A DNA stretch of 64,000 bases, from contig SCRD01000017.1 in NCBI GenBank assembly GCA_004298155.1, positions 248,001-312,000 on the forward strand, given 5' to 3'. Below are positions 52,548 to 61,704 of this stretch, one piece after another. Position numbers and translations under genes: made by a program. The notes below the pieces were generated by a model. That model saw nothing but the letters and a program-made list of their open reading frames with translations. It was not told the origin of the DNA and did not search any database. Source of the DNA: Acidobacteriota bacterium. Its GTDB lineage: Bacteria > Acidobacteriota > Terriglobia > UBA7540. The first letter of the stretch is position 1. Each line of letters opens with the position of its first letter.

Positions 52548-53244
52548 GGGGATTTAACTCTATGAACAGGTCGGTGGCGTAAGGAACCGACTTGCCACTG
52601 AGGCCCATCTGCCGCTTGACGTCACTGAGAGCATTCTCCCAATCCTGCTTCGTTGCCGGCCCGTTCATAGGGTGATCATTAACGAAGTAAATGTTCACAA
52701 GCCATGCCTGAACGCCGAGGTCCCGGAGAAACAGCAGGTGCGCATAGCGGTTGGCAGATTGATAAAAACTGCCCATCCAGTCATATTCGGGTGCCACGCC
52801 AAGGCGTCTTTTCGTGCATGCGAGGGACGCTTCGATTCTGGCCCGCGAGGCCGGATCCGCTGCCCCACAACTGCTGGCAAGTTCGGCTACGTGGCTCTTC
52901 GCTTCGACAAGGACGACACCACTCGTCCGTGGCCCCGTCACCTTCGCGAGTGCGTCCCAGGATGGGCCGCCCTTAGGCCAGAACTCCTTCAGCGCGCCTG
53001 CGTGCATGCCTAGGTCAAGCTTGTACAGAAACTCTTGATCGCTGTACTCCTTGTAGGTTTCACATTTGAGTGGGGAGACCCAGGTAAGTCCCGCACCAAT
53101 CCCAGGCGAGGATTGGAGCTTTTCGAGCACCATCCCTGAAAGCAACGCTTCGTGTTCGTTCACATATGCCTGAATGTGCTTCTGGCTTCCTTTGTAGGCT
53201 TGCCCGGCCGCATTCACTCGGCTCGCTTCCTCAAATGAGGACAT
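52540..53244 (-). CDS. Unknown protein with PD-(D/E)XK-like motif
   Basis: This 234-residue cytoplasmic protein has a strong ribosome site (AGGAGG) and an internal pattern SWDALAKV then GVVLVEAKSHVAE, resembling the D...E-x-K active site of PD-(D/E)XK nucleases. Later blocks YQSANRYAHLLFLRDLGVQAW and NIYFVNDHPMNGP look conserved. Position 40-60 has a charged coil. It sits between an aminotransferase and a hydroxyacid dehydrogenase and overlaps the latter, an odd place for a nuclease. The fold assignment is tentative. Confidence 0.62.
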   Translation of the reverse strand: MSSFEEASRVNAAGQAYKGSQKHIQAYVNEHEALLSGMVLEKLQSSPGIGAGLTWVSPLKCETYKEYSDQEFLYKLDLGMHAGALKEFWPKGGPSWDALAKVTGPRTSGVVLVEAKSHVAELASSCGAADPASRARIEASLACTKRRLGVAPEYDWMGSFYQSANRYAHLLFLRDLGVQAWLVNIYFVNDHPMNGPATKQDWENALSDVKRQMGLSGKSVPYATDLFIELNPHE

Positions 53245-53260
53245 ATTTACCTCCTGGCAT

Positions 53261-54448
53261 CTAATGCTTCTTATTCATCCAGTCCGAAATACGTTCCAGT
53301 GCATTTTGAATGTTCTCGACGGAGTTGGCAAAAGAAAACCGCAAATAGCCTTCGCCCTGCCGGCCGAATGCCGTGCCGGAGAGGCATGCCACACCGGCTT
53401 CGTTCAGGAGCGCGTCGGCCAGTTCACGCGAGTTTTTTCCGGTCTCCGTGATATTCGGGAACGCGTAAAACGCCCCCTGGGGCATGAGACAATGAAATCC
53501 CCGGATGCGATTCAATCCGTCCACAATCACTTCACGCCGCTGGCGAAACTTCTCGAGCATCGCAGCCACCGAGCTCTGGTCGCCGCGCAAGGCTTCCACG
53601 CCGGCCATCTGGGTGAAGCTGGCCGTGCAGGAATTTGAATTAATCATCAGCAATGCAATCTGCCGGGCCAGGTCACGCCGCATCACGCCGTACCCCAGCC
53701 GCCACCCCGTCATGGCATAGGTCTTGGAAAATCCGTCGAGAATGATGACGCGGTCACGCAGTTCATCGAACGCCGCCGGGCTCACGTGCTCGCCGCTGTA
53801 GATCAAGCGGCTGTATATTTCGTCTGAAAGGACCATCACGTCGCGGCCCTTTAAAGCCTGCGCCAGGGTTTCCATCTCCTGCCGGCTAACCATTCCGCCT
53901 GTCGGATTGTTGGGCGAGTTCAGAATCATCAGCCGCGTGCGATCGCCGATCTTGCCGACGATCTCTTTGACGTCAATATCGAAGCCGCGCGCTTCGGGCG
54001 TTGCATAAGGGACCGGCGTGGCGCCCACAAAGTTGATCATGGAGGAGTAAATGGGAAATCCGGGGTCCGGATAGAGCACCTCGTCGCCGGGCCCCGCCAG
54101 CGCAAGGATGGTGTAAAACATGACGGGCTTGGCGCCGGGCGTGATGACCACCTCCGCAGGATCGACGGAGATCCCGCGCCGCCGGCCGACATCTTCCGCC
54201 ACAGCCTGCCTCAGTTCCGGAAAGCCTGCGGGCGGGCCATAATGCGTCCAGCCATGGTCGAGAGCGCCCTTCGCTGCATCAACAATGTTGGGCGCGGTCG
54301 GGAAATCCGGCTCACCGATTTCAAGATGGATAATTTCCTTGCCCTGCGCCTCGAGTTCCCGCGCGCGTACCAGCACGTCAAAAGCGCCCTCAGTCCCCAG
54401 GCGGGACATGCAATCGGCAAGCCGCAGGTTCCGCGGTCCCATAAGCAT
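53261..54448 (-). CDS. Class I PLP-dependent aminotransferase
   Basis: This 395-residue fold-type I aminotransferase has LEIGEPDFPTAPNIV, THYGPPAGFPELRQA, NSPNNPTGG, SDEIYSRLIY and the Schiff-base Lys (about residue 240) in LDGFSKTYAMTGWRLGYG, with Arg near RFSFANS for the substrate carboxylate. The ATG at 54448 has AGGAG six bases upstream. It leads a three-gene group with the PD-(D/E)XK-like gene and the dehydrogenase. Aspartate or another L-amino acid is the likely donor. Confidence 0.93.
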   Translation of the reverse strand: MLMGPRNLRLADCMSRLGTEGAFDVLVRARELEAQGKEIIHLEIGEPDFPTAPNIVDAAKGALDHGWTHYGPPAGFPELRQAVAEDVGRRRGISVDPAEVVITPGAKPVMFYTILALAGPGDEVLYPDPGFPIYSSMINFVGATPVPYATPEARGFDIDVKEIVGKIGDRTRLMILNSPNNPTGGMVSRQEMETLAQALKGRDVMVLSDEIYSRLIYSGEHVSPAAFDELRDRVIILDGFSKTYAMTGWRLGYGVMRRDLARQIALLMINSNSCTASFTQMAGVEALRGDQSSVAAMLEKFRQRREVIVDGLNRIRGFHCLMPQGAFYAFPNITETGKNSRELADALLNEAGVACLSGTAFGRQGEGYLRFSFANSVENIQNALERISDWMNKKH

Positions 54449-54677
54449 TGAAAACTCCTGAACGGGCAAGTGTAAACCCTTTGCGCCTGGAACGGAAGAA
54501 GGCCGGCAGAATAATCCAACAGGGGAGGGAGAGTCAGGCCGCTCCTATATGACCGGCCCGTCATTCCACATCGCATCCGCAACCATTCCTTGCCGCGGGC
54601 CGCTCGGCAATGTTAACTTTACGGAGGGGCCTAGCGGCACAACTTCTGCTCTGCCCCTGCGTACTAACTTCGAAAAT

Positions 54678-55868
54678 ATGCGTTGGTCCTGGAAAATCGG
54701 CGAGATTGCAGGAATTGGCCTCTACGTTCACTCTACCTTCTGGCTTCTTATTGCCTTTGTTCTCTTCCTGAACTGGTCAGACGGGTCCAGCCTGACAAAG
54801 GCGCTTTACGGGGCAGCCTTTGTGCTGGTCATCTTCGGCTGCATCACCCTGCACGAACTCGGCCACGCCCTCACGGCCCGCCACTTTGGAGTTCGAACGC
54901 GTGACATCACGCTGCTGCCCATCGGAGGACTGGCGCGGCTTGAGCGCATGCCGGACGATCCCATTCAGGAACTCTGGGTGGCCCTTGGAGGCCCGGCAGT
55001 CAACATCGCCATCGCCGGCCTGCTCTACATCGTGCTCCTGGCGTCTGGCGGAGTTATCCTGCCCGGACAATTTCTGTCGCTGGGCGGCAGTTTCCTGGCT
55101 GACCTGCTGGTTGTGAACCTCTGGCTGGTGGCGTTTAACATGATCCCGGCGTTTCCCATGGACGGTGGCCGCGTTTTGCGCGCGCTCCTCGCTATGCGCC
55201 TTGATCTGGAGCGGGCCACCTGGATTTCCGCGCGTGTCGGCCAGGGCATCGCGTTTGCCCTGGGTGTTGGCTGCCTGTTTGGCCTTGCCGGCATCTTCAG
55301 TTCTGCAGGATTCATTCGTCTTGATGGACTTTTTTCTGACCCGTTTCTCATCCTCATCGCCTTGTTTGTGTGGACAGGCGCCAGGCAGGAGGCGGCCGCA
55401 TCCAGAATGCACGTTCCAGCGGGCAACATTGCCGTGCAAAATGTCATGCTGCGCGACGTCCACACGCTGCGGCCTGACGATACGCTGGGGGACGCAGTCA
55501 ACCAGGTTTTGTCAGGATGGCGAGAGGATTTCCCCGTAGTTTTCGGCGATCACGTTCTGGGCATGCTGACGCGGGAGGACATGACGCGCAGCCTCGCTCA
55601 GACCGGGCCTGAAACGCGGGTCCGTGAATCCATGCGGCGTGACATCGCCACCGTCGATCCCCGCCTGAAGCTTGAGCAGGCGCTGGTGATGATTCGCGAA
55701 TGCAATTGCCGGTCACTTCCGGTAATTTACGAGGGACAGCTGGTAGGGTTGCTGACCCTGGACAATGTAGGCGAGTTCCTGTCCATCCACGCGGCCCTGC
55801 GTCAGGCGGGCCGCAAATCGCGTGGAAAAGCGGACGCTGAACCTCCATCTCCTGACACGATGCTTTAA
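54678..55868 (+). CDS. Site-2 protease (M50 family) with C-terminal CBS domains
   Basis: The 396-residue membrane protein has the zinc-binding HELGH (CITLHELGHALTARHFG) and the third ligand in NMIPAFPMDGGRVLR. This is followed by two CBS domains (residues 255-380: VMLRDVHTLRPDDTLGDAV, MRRDIATVDPRLKLEQAL) that usually bind adenine nucleotides. Such enzymes cleave membrane substrates within the bilayer. The ATG at 54678 is used because the 43 residues upstream look non-coding; the frame is open from 54549. It is followed one base later by the flavoenzyme. Confidence 0.9.
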   Translation: MRWSWKIGEIAGIGLYVHSTFWLLIAFVLFLNWSDGSSLTKALYGAAFVLVIFGCITLHELGHALTARHFGVRTRDITLLPIGGLARLERMPDDPIQELWVALGGPAVNIAIAGLLYIVLLASGGVILPGQFLSLGGSFLADLLVVNLWLVAFNMIPAFPMDGGRVLRALLAMRLDLERATWISARVGQGIAFALGVGCLFGLAGIFSSAGFIRLDGLFSDPFLILIALFVWTGARQEAAASRMHVPAGNIAVQNVMLRDVHTLRPDDTLGDAVNQVLSGWREDFPVVFGDHVLGMLTREDMTRSLAQTGPETRVRESMRRDIATVDPRLKLEQALVMIRECNCRSLPVIYEGQLVGLLTLDNVGEFLSIHAALRQAGRKSRGKADAEPPSPDTML

Positions 55869-55869
55869 A

Positions 55870-57351
55870 ATGCCGGTACAATACTTCCATTACAAGAGCC
55901 TTGCTGATCTTCGCAATCACGCCGGGGAACTTGGCGTTGACATTCCTCTCGTCGAGGACAGGGAAGAAATCCGCAGCATCCTTGCGCGGCCGGTTGAACT
56001 CCAAAGCCTGGGTGGCAAGACCTGGCGGATTGGAAATTCTTTCGCCATCCATCCGATGGAAGGCTGCGACGGCAATCCTGACGGCAGCCCCGGCGAACTG
56101 ACTTTCCGTCGTTACCGGCGTTTTGGCTCAGGCGGAGCCAAACTGATCTGGTTTGAAGCCTGTGCGGTGGCGCCTGAAGGCCGCGCCAATCCCCGGCAGC
56201 TCTGGATCCATCCGGGTTCAGCGAAGCAACTGAAAGAGGTTTTGCAGGCCTGCCGCGAAGCGCACCGGGTGGAATTCGGGACCAGCGAAGACCTTATCGC
56301 GGTTTTGCAGCTCACCCACTCCGGCCGCTACTCTTTCGAAAAGCAGAAGGTGGCATCGCGGCATCCCGTTCTTGACCGGTACCCGCTGGTCAACCGCGAG
56401 GGGCTCCCGCCGCGGGACAATGTTCCCGAGCTTGCCTCGGACGATTATCTTGCGGCCCTTGAGGATCGCTTTGTCCAGGCCGCTACGCTGGCCCGCGAGC
56501 TTGGCTTTGACGGCGTCGATATCAAGATGACCCACGGCTATCTGCTCTCCGAACTGATCGGCGCCCGCACTCGCGAAGGAGTTTACGGAGGCCCGCTCGA
56601 GAACCGGGCGCGATTTACCCTGAATGTTGCGGGAAAAATTCGCCGTAAGGTGGGCGACGATTTCCTTCTTGCGGTGCGCCTGGGCGTATACGACGGCGTT
56701 CCTTACGCCGTAGGCAGTGAAAACCCGGTGGGAGTGCCGCGCAATTATCCAACTCCTTACAATTACGGCTTTGGCACAGACCCGAATGATCCCTATCGCA
56801 TGGACCTCTCGGAGCCCATCAGGTTTATCGGCTGGCTGAAGCAGGCCGGCGTACGCCTGCTGAATGTTTCTCTCGGCATTCCCTACGCCAACCCGCACCT
56901 CGGGCGCCCGTTTGACAAGCCGAACGAAGGATATTATGAAACGCCCGAGCATCCGCTGCTGGGAGTCGCGCGGCATTTCTCCGCCACCGCGCAAATCCAG
57001 AACGCCTATCCCGACCTGGCCGTGGTAGGAACGGGCTATACGTGGCTGCGCCACTTGCTCATCCACGCGGCGGCGGCCAACGTGAAACTGCATCGAACCA
57101 CGCTGGCGGGCCTGGGCCGGGCGGCGCTGGCTTATCCTGAGCTGCCGCGTCAAACCCTCGAAAAAGCGGAACTCAATCCACTCCACACCTGCAAAACTCT
57201 TTCCTACTGCACCTACCTCATGCGCTCGAAGAACAATGAGCTTGGGCAATTTCCCACCGGTTGTCCGCCCTTTGATAAAGAAGGCTACGGCGAAATCATG
57301 AAGCAGGCGCGCGCCGCCAATCGCGCGGCCGCCCAGAAAAAACAGGCGTAG
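55870..57351 (+). CDS. Old yellow enzyme-family NADH:flavin oxidoreductase
   Basis: This 493-residue FMN-binding TIM barrel has the phosphate-site helices (NSFAIHPMEGCDGNPDG, ELGFDGVDIKMTHGYLLSELI, GVYGGPLENRARFTLN) typical of the OYE family. The C-terminal 120 residues hold Cys (TCKTLSYC, TGCPPF) that could bind iron-sulfur as in 2,4-dienoyl-CoA reductases, but the spacing is unusual and no second NAD domain follows. It starts one base after the protease stop. Substrate unknown. Confidence 0.86.
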   Translation: MPVQYFHYKSLADLRNHAGELGVDIPLVEDREEIRSILARPVELQSLGGKTWRIGNSFAIHPMEGCDGNPDGSPGELTFRRYRRFGSGGAKLIWFEACAVAPEGRANPRQLWIHPGSAKQLKEVLQACREAHRVEFGTSEDLIAVLQLTHSGRYSFEKQKVASRHPVLDRYPLVNREGLPPRDNVPELASDDYLAALEDRFVQAATLARELGFDGVDIKMTHGYLLSELIGARTREGVYGGPLENRARFTLNVAGKIRRKVGDDFLLAVRLGVYDGVPYAVGSENPVGVPRNYPTPYNYGFGTDPNDPYRMDLSEPIRFIGWLKQAGVRLLNVSLGIPYANPHLGRPFDKPNEGYYETPEHPLLGVARHFSATAQIQNAYPDLAVVGTGYTWLRHLLIHAAAANVKLHRTTLAGLGRAALAYPELPRQTLEKAELNPLHTCKTLSYCTYLMRSKNNELGQFPTGCPPFDKEGYGEIMKQARAANRAAAQKKQA

Positions 57352-57537
57352 CGGGCCGACCTGTTTCGATATCCGGATGTCCCCGCTGGGCCCGGTCAAA
57401 ACGGATTTGGGGCCTCAGGCAAGCCGGAGCCTCTGGCTGCAACCCGGGAGCTATGCGCCCGAGACTCGCGCTCGATACTGGGATACTGGTAAATTAGCTC
57501 CGATGGGCGCAATAATCCCGGTTTGGAGAGGTTTGCT

Positions 57538-58197
57538 ATGAATGACAAAGAATTTGCACGGCGGCTGGAAATCCTCGAGCGCGACAACAGGCGGCTTAAG
57601 CGCGTTGCTGCCGCCGGTATAGCACTGGCCGCGGCCCTGAGCATCATTTATACCATCTCCTGCTCTATGGGCCGGAATTCCCTTGTCGTAAAGCCGGGCG
57701 CGGAGAAGATTGCGGCACGCGAATTCGATGTGGTGGATAGCGCCGGAAAAGTGCGAATCCAGATGGCCGTGACCTGCCTGCCGACGGCCAATTGCCAGCC
57801 CTCGATCAAAATGTTTGACCAGGGCGGAAAGGCGGCCACCTCCTTCGGGGTCGGCTCGCTGACCGTTTCAAGCGGAGACGAGGAGGCCTCGTTGTTGGGC
57901 GGCCATCTGCAATTCAGCGAAGCCGCCAAAGGGAGCGCGCCACGCGTAACAGCGGAACTGGGAAGCGGCGCCGGGGGAGGCGGCCTGCTGTCGCTGGCCG
58001 GCAAGGACGGAGGCTACGTTATTGCCAATGCGGATTCCCCAAATATTGAACTCAAAGACTTCCGAGGCTACCTGATGGACCTGGGGGCCGTCGATCTTAC
58101 GACCGTAGTCTCGGGGCAGTCTTCCCAGACTACCGCTGACTCGATTGTGATGTTCGGCAGCGACAATAAGCACCACTTGATCTGGCGCGCGCCGTGA
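57538..58197 (+). CDS. Membrane-anchored protein of unknown function
   Basis: The 219-residue protein has a charged coiled-coil N-terminus (KEFARRLEILERDNRRLK), a membrane helix at 25-43 (AAGIALAAALSIIYTIS) and a 175-residue outside domain with repeated beta-type motifs (AREFDVVDSAGKVRIQM, IELKDFRGYLMDLG). The domain resembles bacterial beta-rich surface proteins. The ATG at 57538 has GGAGAGG six bases upstream. No catalytic motif was recognised. Confidence 0.65.
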   Translation: MNDKEFARRLEILERDNRRLKRVAAAGIALAAALSIIYTISCSMGRNSLVVKPGAEKIAAREFDVVDSAGKVRIQMAVTCLPTANCQPSIKMFDQGGKAATSFGVGSLTVSSGDEEASLLGGHLQFSEAAKGSAPRVTAELGSGAGGGGLLSLAGKDGGYVIANADSPNIELKDFRGYLMDLGAVDLTTVVSGQSSQTTADSIVMFGSDNKHHLIWRAP

Positions 58198-58240
58198 TAG
58201 CCGCCCGATGTAACGGCAGCAAGCCCTCCGCCGGCGATGC

Positions 58241-59128
58241 CTATTTTTTCCAGGGAGGAGTTTCCGGCAGGAGTTTCTGGAATTCCTCGATCAATCGGAC
58301 CTCGTATACGCCGGCGTACGTCTTGTTGAAGAAGCGGTCGATGGCTTCATCGTGGAAGCGCTGCCAGGATTCCTCCTCGTGGCCCGGGTTGATGGGATAA
58401 AACAGGGCATTGTTGGCGCGGGCGGCGGCCAGGTCGCCAGGAGCATCGCCCACCATCAGGACGCAATCCTTCCCGTATTTCCCTTCCGTGGTCAGCTTCA
58501 GGTGCTCCTTCTTGCTTCCCATTTCCTGGCCGGCAATCACCTCCGCGTATTTCGCAATATCATGCTCGCGCCATTCGCGCTCGAGCGCTTCGCCAGGCGT
58601 TGCGGAAACGCAAATGATGTCTGCTTTGCTTTGAAGCTTTTCCGCGCTCTCCCGGAAAAACGGGAAGGGCGGAACGCCTTCCACCATTTCAGCAATGGAA
58701 CGATTGACGGCAAGGCTCCATTCGAGGGTCTGTTCCAGCACCGGATCGTGCGTCCTGGCAACTTCGGCTTCGAGCGCGGGATTGCCGAGCGCCACCCCGG
58801 AATCAATCCACGCCTGCAGCGTGGGCACCTCGGGAATCTTTATGCCTCGCCGCATTGGTTCCGGCCAGTCGCGCAGGAGCTGGAAGGTTTTGGTCAGCGC
58901 CGGAAAGCGGTTGGTTCCCCGCCACTTTGAATAGAGATTCACAAACTCCGCCGCCTCGCGCGCGTACTTTGAAATGGCCTGAAGCTTCCAATACTTGATG
59001 ATGTTGGGAATAAAACATTCCTTGTGCTTGATCTCCATCGAGTCAAACACGCAGCCGTCAGAGTCAATGCCAACAAAGAACTGGTGCCGCGGCTTGAAGG
59101 CAAGAAGCTGGTCTTTAGGTGAAGTCAT
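58241..59128 (-). CDS. HAD-superfamily hydrolase
   Basis: The 295-residue protein has HAD motif I in FVGIDSDGCVFDS (DSDG), a cap domain of about 130 residues, motif II in ICVSATPGEAL and motif IV in VLMVGDAPGDLAAAR, with a Lys in between (KKEHLK). The start at ATG 59128 matches the family; the open frame upstream is non-coding. It is probably a phosphatase or phosphotransferase; the substrate is not evident. Downstream at 58198-58240 lies the convergent end of another gene. Confidence 0.87.
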   Translation of the reverse strand: MTSPKDQLLAFKPRHQFFVGIDSDGCVFDSMEIKHKECFIPNIIKYWKLQAISKYAREAAEFVNLYSKWRGTNRFPALTKTFQLLRDWPEPMRRGIKIPEVPTLQAWIDSGVALGNPALEAEVARTHDPVLEQTLEWSLAVNRSIAEMVEGVPPFPFFRESAEKLQSKADIICVSATPGEALEREWREHDIAKYAEVIAGQEMGSKKEHLKLTTEGKYGKDCVLMVGDAPGDLAAARANNALFYPINPGHEEESWQRFHDEAIDRFFNKTYAGVYEVRLIEEFQKLLPETPPWKK

Positions 59129-59286
59129 CGTGTCATCTTTCGAGTCTGGAATTTGCCGAATTGTGCATCTTAGCGCAATCACGCTGGAGTGGAAAGGTGA
59201 AACAGTGATGGAACAATTTGAGAGGCGCGGTGCCGAGTCCATCCCTCCGCGTTGTTCTAAATAAAAACGAGTTTACCTTGCCGGAT

Positions 59287-59303
59287 GGCGGCATGAAGCC
59301 GCC
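59287..59303. repeat. REP-like hairpin GGCGGC-ATGAA-GCCGCC
   Basis: A perfect 6-bp GC stem with a five-base loop, in the short gap before the SpdH-like gene; flanked by GCTACGCC. The sequence type is familiar as a dispersed intergenic repeat. It is single-copy in this window. Confidence 0.42.
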
Positions 59304-59369
59304 GCTACGCCAAAAAGGGCTGCTATCGGCAAGTCGCGATCATCGATTGCGCACCCGTATCCGCCTCGG

Positions 59370-61319
59370 CTAAGTCAGCACACGGTTCAGGAGTTGATTG
59401 ACGGCGCGGTTTGATTCCATAAAGGCGTTGCGATGGTCCATCGCTCCGGCCAGGTCAGCGTGCGAGAAAGCGATTCTGCCGAAGGGCCCGTCGCGCAGCG
59501 CGTCGCGGGGCGCCGGCTTTCCTTCAAGCCCGAAGAAAAAGCCCGGCTGAGGATTGATGAAGGCGTGTCCAAACCTGTTCAACACGATCCCGGCGATATC
59601 GCGTTTTGCATCAAAGCCGGAAGCTCCAAACATTTCCATCATCTGCTCACGGATTTGCCGTTCATAGCTGGCGAAGGGAGTGGACAGCAGTTCCGCCCGG
59701 CCCATCTGGCCCTGGGCCAGCGCCGGAAGCCCTGGCTTTGCGAAATCCACGAAGAAGGTCAGGACTGTCGGCAGGTCGGGACCGACGGTGGGCAGATCAA
59801 CGCCAAAGGTCGCGTCTTTGCGAACGTTGACGTAGCGCCCGAAACCTTCAAACCACGATGCACTCGATATGCCGAGATCGTACATGAAGCGCCAGTTGCG
59901 AACGGCCACGTTGGCGGTCATGTAGGGTGAATAGAAGAATTGGTTGTAACTCATGCGGCGCTTTTCGTCCAGGTCGCGAACAACGTGTTTGGTGATCCAC
60001 CCGCCGCCGGCCATCACCACACTCCCGGCTTTCACACGATAGACTTTACCGTCGTTCAGGTACATGACCGAAACAAAGTCCGCCTTGTCAGGCTCTCCCA
60101 TGTGCTCAACACGGACCGCTGTAGACCCAAGCCGGATCCTCACCGGCTGGCCCGGCCGGTCGAGCGCCTGGAAGTTGACGGGGTTGTTGTGGGTGGCGGC
60201 CATAGTCCGTGGGCCGTCGATAGAGTCCGGTATTAGTGTTTTGGCCAGCAATCGGGTCATGCCGGAGTTGCCGCCAGGAAACATCTGGAGCCCGGTTGCC
60301 ATGCTGTCGTCAACCGTCGGAATTACTTTAGACCACATGTACTCAAGAAACGCCGAGAGCGCGTCTGGGCCAAGGCCGAATCCGCCGGAGGTTTCGGGAG
60401 TGACTAGCATTCGAATCGTTTCGCGGCCCACGCCGTAGGTGCGCACGTAATAATCCTCAATCGTCATGCTGTCAAGCTGGCGTGAAACTGCGTCGCCCGG
60501 ATAGTCGTAAACCAGCGGCGGCCTCACGGAGCGTCCTCCGTGAAGCGCCAGCATCTCTTTTCGAACCGATTCAGAAAACGGACAGCCTGCGAGGCCCTTG
60601 CTCCAGGGGTCCTTGATCCAGATTCCGGGCTTCTTTCCGAACTTCGCGCCAAAAAAGAATCCGTCGGCTGGTTTCCCATTGATGTGTCCCACACCGTAAG
60701 GGCTGCGCGGCAAATCGATCTGTGGAGAGGGGCCCTGCCACTTCTGGTAGGACTTAAACGCGTCCCAATCCAGGCCCATGGCATCATAGACGTGCTTAAG
60801 GAAGCTGTCAGGATACGGCGGCTGGAAATGAACGGACGCCTGCGGAGCAAAGAGCCGATGGCCGTCAACGATAAATTCATTTCTCTTTGCGACGCCGCCG
60901 AAAATCGCGGCATTGTCCAGTATCAGGCAGGTGCGGTCAGGAGTCGTCCGCTGGTGAAAGAACAACCCAGCCGAGAGACCCGAAAATCCGCCTCCCACAA
61001 TGACGCAGTCGTATGTTTCGCCCGTATCGGTGACGCCCGCTGGAACTTTGTCGAAGTCTCCGTCACGGACTTCGTGAGCGTCATGGATGACCTGCTCAGT
61101 ATTTCCGGCGGACTCTTTATAGTCGCCCTCGCCCGTGTAGCCGGTCCATGCAGCCCAATCGGCCTGGGTGGTTCCTGGCGCCTGGGCGCCGAGTGGAAAC
61201 GGGCAGGCAGCGGCAAGCAACATACCGGCAGACGCAACCAGCGCTCCATCCAGGAAATCGCGGCGGGTAATAGGCTCGTTCATACCGAGGGCTTTATCGA
61301 GGTGAGGACATTTGCTCAT
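59370..61319 (-). CDS. FAD-dependent oxidoreductase, spermidine dehydrogenase-like
   Basis: The 649-residue protein has a twin-arginine signal (ITRRDFLDGALVASAG) and a Rossmann FAD motif (YDCVIVGGGFSGLSAGLFF). The segment ILDNAAIFGGVAKRNEF and the surrounding arrangement resemble Pseudomonas SpdH. It has a second dinucleotide site near GSVVMAGGGWITKHV. SpdH oxidises polyamines; the substrate here is uncertain. The ATG at 61319 has AAGGAA upstream; the frame is open to 61337 from TTG without a better site. The reading frame is complete. Confidence 0.84.
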   Translation of the reverse strand: MSKCPHLDKALGMNEPITRRDFLDGALVASAGMLLAAACPFPLGAQAPGTTQADWAAWTGYTGEGDYKESAGNTEQVIHDAHEVRDGDFDKVPAGVTDTGETYDCVIVGGGFSGLSAGLFFHQRTTPDRTCLILDNAAIFGGVAKRNEFIVDGHRLFAPQASVHFQPPYPDSFLKHVYDAMGLDWDAFKSYQKWQGPSPQIDLPRSPYGVGHINGKPADGFFFGAKFGKKPGIWIKDPWSKGLAGCPFSESVRKEMLALHGGRSVRPPLVYDYPGDAVSRQLDSMTIEDYYVRTYGVGRETIRMLVTPETSGGFGLGPDALSAFLEYMWSKVIPTVDDSMATGLQMFPGGNSGMTRLLAKTLIPDSIDGPRTMAATHNNPVNFQALDRPGQPVRIRLGSTAVRVEHMGEPDKADFVSVMYLNDGKVYRVKAGSVVMAGGGWITKHVVRDLDEKRRMSYNQFFYSPYMTANVAVRNWRFMYDLGISSASWFEGFGRYVNVRKDATFGVDLPTVGPDLPTVLTFFVDFAKPGLPALAQGQMGRAELLSTPFASYERQIREQMMEMFGASGFDAKRDIAGIVLNRFGHAFINPQPGFFFGLEGKPAPRDALRDGPFGRIAFSHADLAGAMDHRNAFMESNRAVNQLLNRVLT

Positions 61320-61704
61320 GTCGCTGTTCCTTTCCAAAGGCTTTTACTGGACATCCGGAAACACTTGCCGATAATTGCGCGGCAAAGCTCCGGGTCCCTT
61401 CCGTATGGGCTTTCTGTTCCGCCAATCTTCGCCACAGTGTACACCCCGACGCCTGGTTCGCAATCAGAATCTTGTAATCGAGGGGATAGCAACTGCCAGT
61501 AATCTTGCTTCCGTGAACCGCAGGCCCGTTTGCTGTTTATGAGTGTGGCGGTTCCCTGTGTCGCTGGCCTCTGCACTCACCACATGCAGAAACTGCAAAC
61601 GCCGGAATACTCCAGTTGCGGTGGCCTCTTGGCTAGTTTTCCCGTTATGGGTTAGAGTGGTTGCTTTGCAATCCTGCCCGACCATCCACCGGAGGTTCGT
61701 TTCC
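61320..61704. other. Intergenic region between divergent genes
   Basis: These 385 bases separate the SpdH-like gene (minus) from the M28-like gene (plus) and should hold divergent promoters. No promoter pair was strong enough to name. A short palindrome TTGCTTTGCAA lies near 61662. Open frames here lack coding character. Confidence 0.4.

Noticed and set aside
56218-57399. A 393-codon antisense frame within the OYE-type gene
   Set aside because: Shadow of a conserved enzyme; Arg/His-rich composition typical of mirror frames.
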